From assembly GCF_964340395.1 (NCBI RefSeq), contig NC_135552.1:22749681-22813680 (forward strand): a DNA stretch of 64,000 bases. The letters run 5' to 3'. How positions within the stretch are numbered: position 1 is the first letter of the stretch; every line of letters starts with the position of its first letter. Positions 54,201 to 64,000 of the stretch are shown here, in pieces. Origin of the DNA: Glandiceps talaboti. Its lineage: Eukaryota > Hemichordata > Enteropneusta > Spengelidae. The position numbers and the translations under genes were made by a program. A model generated the notes under the pieces. It was not told where the DNA came from. It saw nothing but the letters and a program-made list of their open reading frames with translations, and ran no database searches.

Positions 54201-55075
54201 AGCGCACTGTACTATGGAAACAAGTAACACCCCGGCATATGAATCATGCACTGCTTAAAATATATGCTAAATTTTAAGTCAGATTTTAATAACGTCTGAA
54301 AAATAGCGCATGAAAGGGCCCGGGGAGTCACACACGGGCAAAATCGTGTATATATGCATTTCACAAACACTGTCGCTATGTGTTTGGAAATCACGGTTGC
54401 TTTCACTTTTTCGCAATAAATATAGAGACGAAAAAGTAATCGGTCATTACATGGTCATTTTTATCAAATATTCATGACTATTGATCCGATATCACGCATA
54501 TGAGGTGAAATATTGATCATAAAACATAGAGTTCATATAGGACTACAGAGTACTTCTCCATAGTGTTAATTAAGTTTCGGGGTTATCTTACAGTTCGAAT
54601 GTTGTCATGCTTGTGTAACGACGCGGTTATACCCAGATTTCTATCAAGTGCAAGACGTCTTATGACGTCAAACATAACTCTTCCTTTTAACATTTTAGTG
54701 CTCGAGCTACATACTGTTCGCAGGTAGCTAATTTGCATATGACTGGTTTTCTGTTACAAAACGTCACCGTGTACCTGGTACGGGGTACCTTCAAGTGCGT
54801 GAAAATTCAGTAACCAGTAGACCCTGCCCTAAATGAATGTGGGATGCATGTCACAATAAAGACAATAAAACTGGCCTTTGAATTGTACAAACATTACATC
54901 AACTAGGGAGTCACCACTTTCCCTCATTAGTTGCCAAGAACTGCGCAGTCGCAGTAGCAAACATCTCTTCTATCTACAAGTAAACATTCGCCTTTACATC
55001 GGCATAAACGCATATACGGGTCCATTAGAAGACGTCTGTGGTTGGGTTGTTGTGAATCCCATCGCTTATCAAGAA
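51275..55075. other. Intergenic stretch between GTPBP6 and the BRICHOS gene
   Basis: A C-run lies near 52319. Frames at 52626-52985 (119 codons) and 53743-54174 (143 codons) on the plus strand start with ATG but show no recognizable domain. They are left uncalled. Confidence 0.3.
53089..53135. repeat. Short inverted repeat
   Basis: ATGCATCCTCAGACCACTA faces TAGTGGTCTGAGATGCAT across a 9-base loop, with one unpaired base. Just upstream, two GTCCGC-G/A-AACT segments lie about 58 bases apart. Confidence 0.8.
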
Positions 55076-55077
55076 TC

Positions 55078-62596
<7,519 letters not shown>

Positions 62597-64000
62597 TGTA
62601 ATCACGTGACGTCATTACTGACATCATAAGTTCACTGTGACCCCTTCAATTTGTATTTAGTTGGTAATGTTATAAATTTGACACCAATGTGGGATTAAAG
62701 TGGTCACACAAAAAAATTAAATCAAAAGATTTTATTTTTCAAATCCCTATCAGATATGTTTAAAATCATAATTTGGTTGATTTTCTATTGTAACGTTATT
62801 CTCAAATCGGTTGTATGATGATCTAGATGTGGGCAATATTGGTGCACGTGATTTTAATTATTTCAATAAGCTAGCTACATGAATATTCTCTGACAACGAT
62901 GTTGACATTGGCTTTAAATCCTAGCATTCAGCAGATTGTTAAGACAAAAAATACCGAGTTTATTATACATATGATATAAAACAAAGCGAGCAGGTTTCGC
63001 TCTAAACTTTATGACGTCAGAGATATTTTTAACAGCGATATTTATGTGTGGTTATATTCGTATATATTGTGTCAACACATTGGGATGACACAGATCACAT
63101 ATCCCCTTGAGATTCTATGTAAACTTTTAGGTTGAGTCAAATGAATTTTATTCAGAGATTGTTTTCTACGGGATATAGTGTATATGATCAAGAATCTACA
63201 ATAATTTTATAATGACATTTACACTTTGTTTTCAAAGAATCTAAAATTGTACTACAAAATATGAGTGACTATAGAGTTTCAATTATGCGGAACCATGTTT
63301 TGACCACAACGGGTTTTTTTGTTACAAATTACACAACAAAATTACAGATACTGATAGTGCGCACGCACATAAAATGTTACATTTTATCTTACTGTGAACA
63401 TGATTGTGCGGCAACAGTGTTTGTAATTTGTAACGTGTAATAGACGTTGAGTGAGAATGAAACTCTATAGTGTCTCTGGTTTTGTTGTATTATATTCACT
63501 TTGAGTATTGTCAGAGTGATTTGTAAAACACAGTCATTCTAAAGTTCTGCTGGTCAGTCAGAGATAATATCAGTGCCTTCACGGTTCTCGAATAGTTTGA
63601 ATTCAAGTATAGCGTGCACCAGATCGAGAGATCACAGTGCCAGTCTAAAGAAACAGTTCAAACAATGTAAATATATTCTATGCAAATTTGTTTCGCTGTG
63701 TTTCCTCGACTGTTGAACATCAAATTTTGCCAGATTGTGTACTTTACACTTTTTTATCAGTTTGATAAAATGATAATTTGTCATACTGCACTGGATATCA
63801 ATATGTCGATGGCAAATAAATACTTAATGTCTCTATATCTTGTTTATGTGAACCGTTGGTATGAGAAACTGAGTTGTGTGAAATATATTATGAATACTAG
63901 TATGATAACCACGTTGATTAAAAGAATTCAAGAACTGCAGTGAGGCCAAAACGACTAGAGCATGTCGACATATTCGACGAAATATTTAGTTACTCTAGTA
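62597..64000. other. 3' flank of the BRICHOS gene
   Basis: CACGTGACGTCA, an overlapping E-box and CRE-like sequence, lies at 62603-62614 just after the stop. The 87-codon frame 63680-63943 has no recognizable motif. AATAAA occurs near 63807. No other gene is supported. Confidence 0.35.

Overview
The window is eukaryotic: three genes are split by GT-AG introns, it is AT-rich, and it is full of tetranucleotide microsatellites (ATAC/GTAT, ACAG/CTGT, GATA) and old transposon debris. Coding density is low. The repeat style (ACAG/ACGG tails on short non-coding elements) and the gene content (ITM2-like BRICHOS protein, GTPBP6, six-cysteine membrane proteins, LRR receptor) suggest a bilaterian, probably a marine invertebrate such as a lophotrochozoan. 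The sequence alone does not fix the species.

Layout. 1-25.4 kb holds no gene I can support. It contains a LINE reverse-transcriptase relic (about 2.05-2.63 kb), microsatellites, a 13-bp minisatellite, a fold-back element (about 21.55-22.0 kb), dispersed repeat copies and one speculative TATA-plus-first-exon signal near 15.8 kb. 25.5-27.8 kb is an intact single-exon gene for a type I LRR membrane protein. A decayed mariner transposase fragment lies near 31 kb. 35.3-41.4 kb (minus strand) carries two tandem paralogues of a small membrane protein with identical ectodomain cysteine spacing and identical intron phases. 42.1-50.6 kb (plus strand) is a six-exon HflX-type GTPase, the GTPBP6 orthologue, divergently arranged to the second paralogue. 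55.1-62.6 kb (plus strand) is a seven-exon type II membrane protein with a BRICHOS domain, most like ITM2 (BRI). It ends in a furin site followed by a 35-residue cysteine-free peptide.

How the genes relate. They do not form a pathway. The cysteine-rich pair arose by local duplication. The GTPase is a housekeeping mitochondrial ribosome factor. The LRR protein and the two membrane-protein types are predicted surface or secretory-pathway proteins. Introns carry much of the repeat load: GATA arrays, a pearl/HINE-like element, and two (TTTA)n-T14-G9 tracts. The best leads are the BRICHOS precursor with its predicted released peptide and the six-cysteine gene pair. Exon joins were made by eye from splice consensus and reading frame; in all three spliced genes the summed exon lengths are a whole number of codons ending in a stop.
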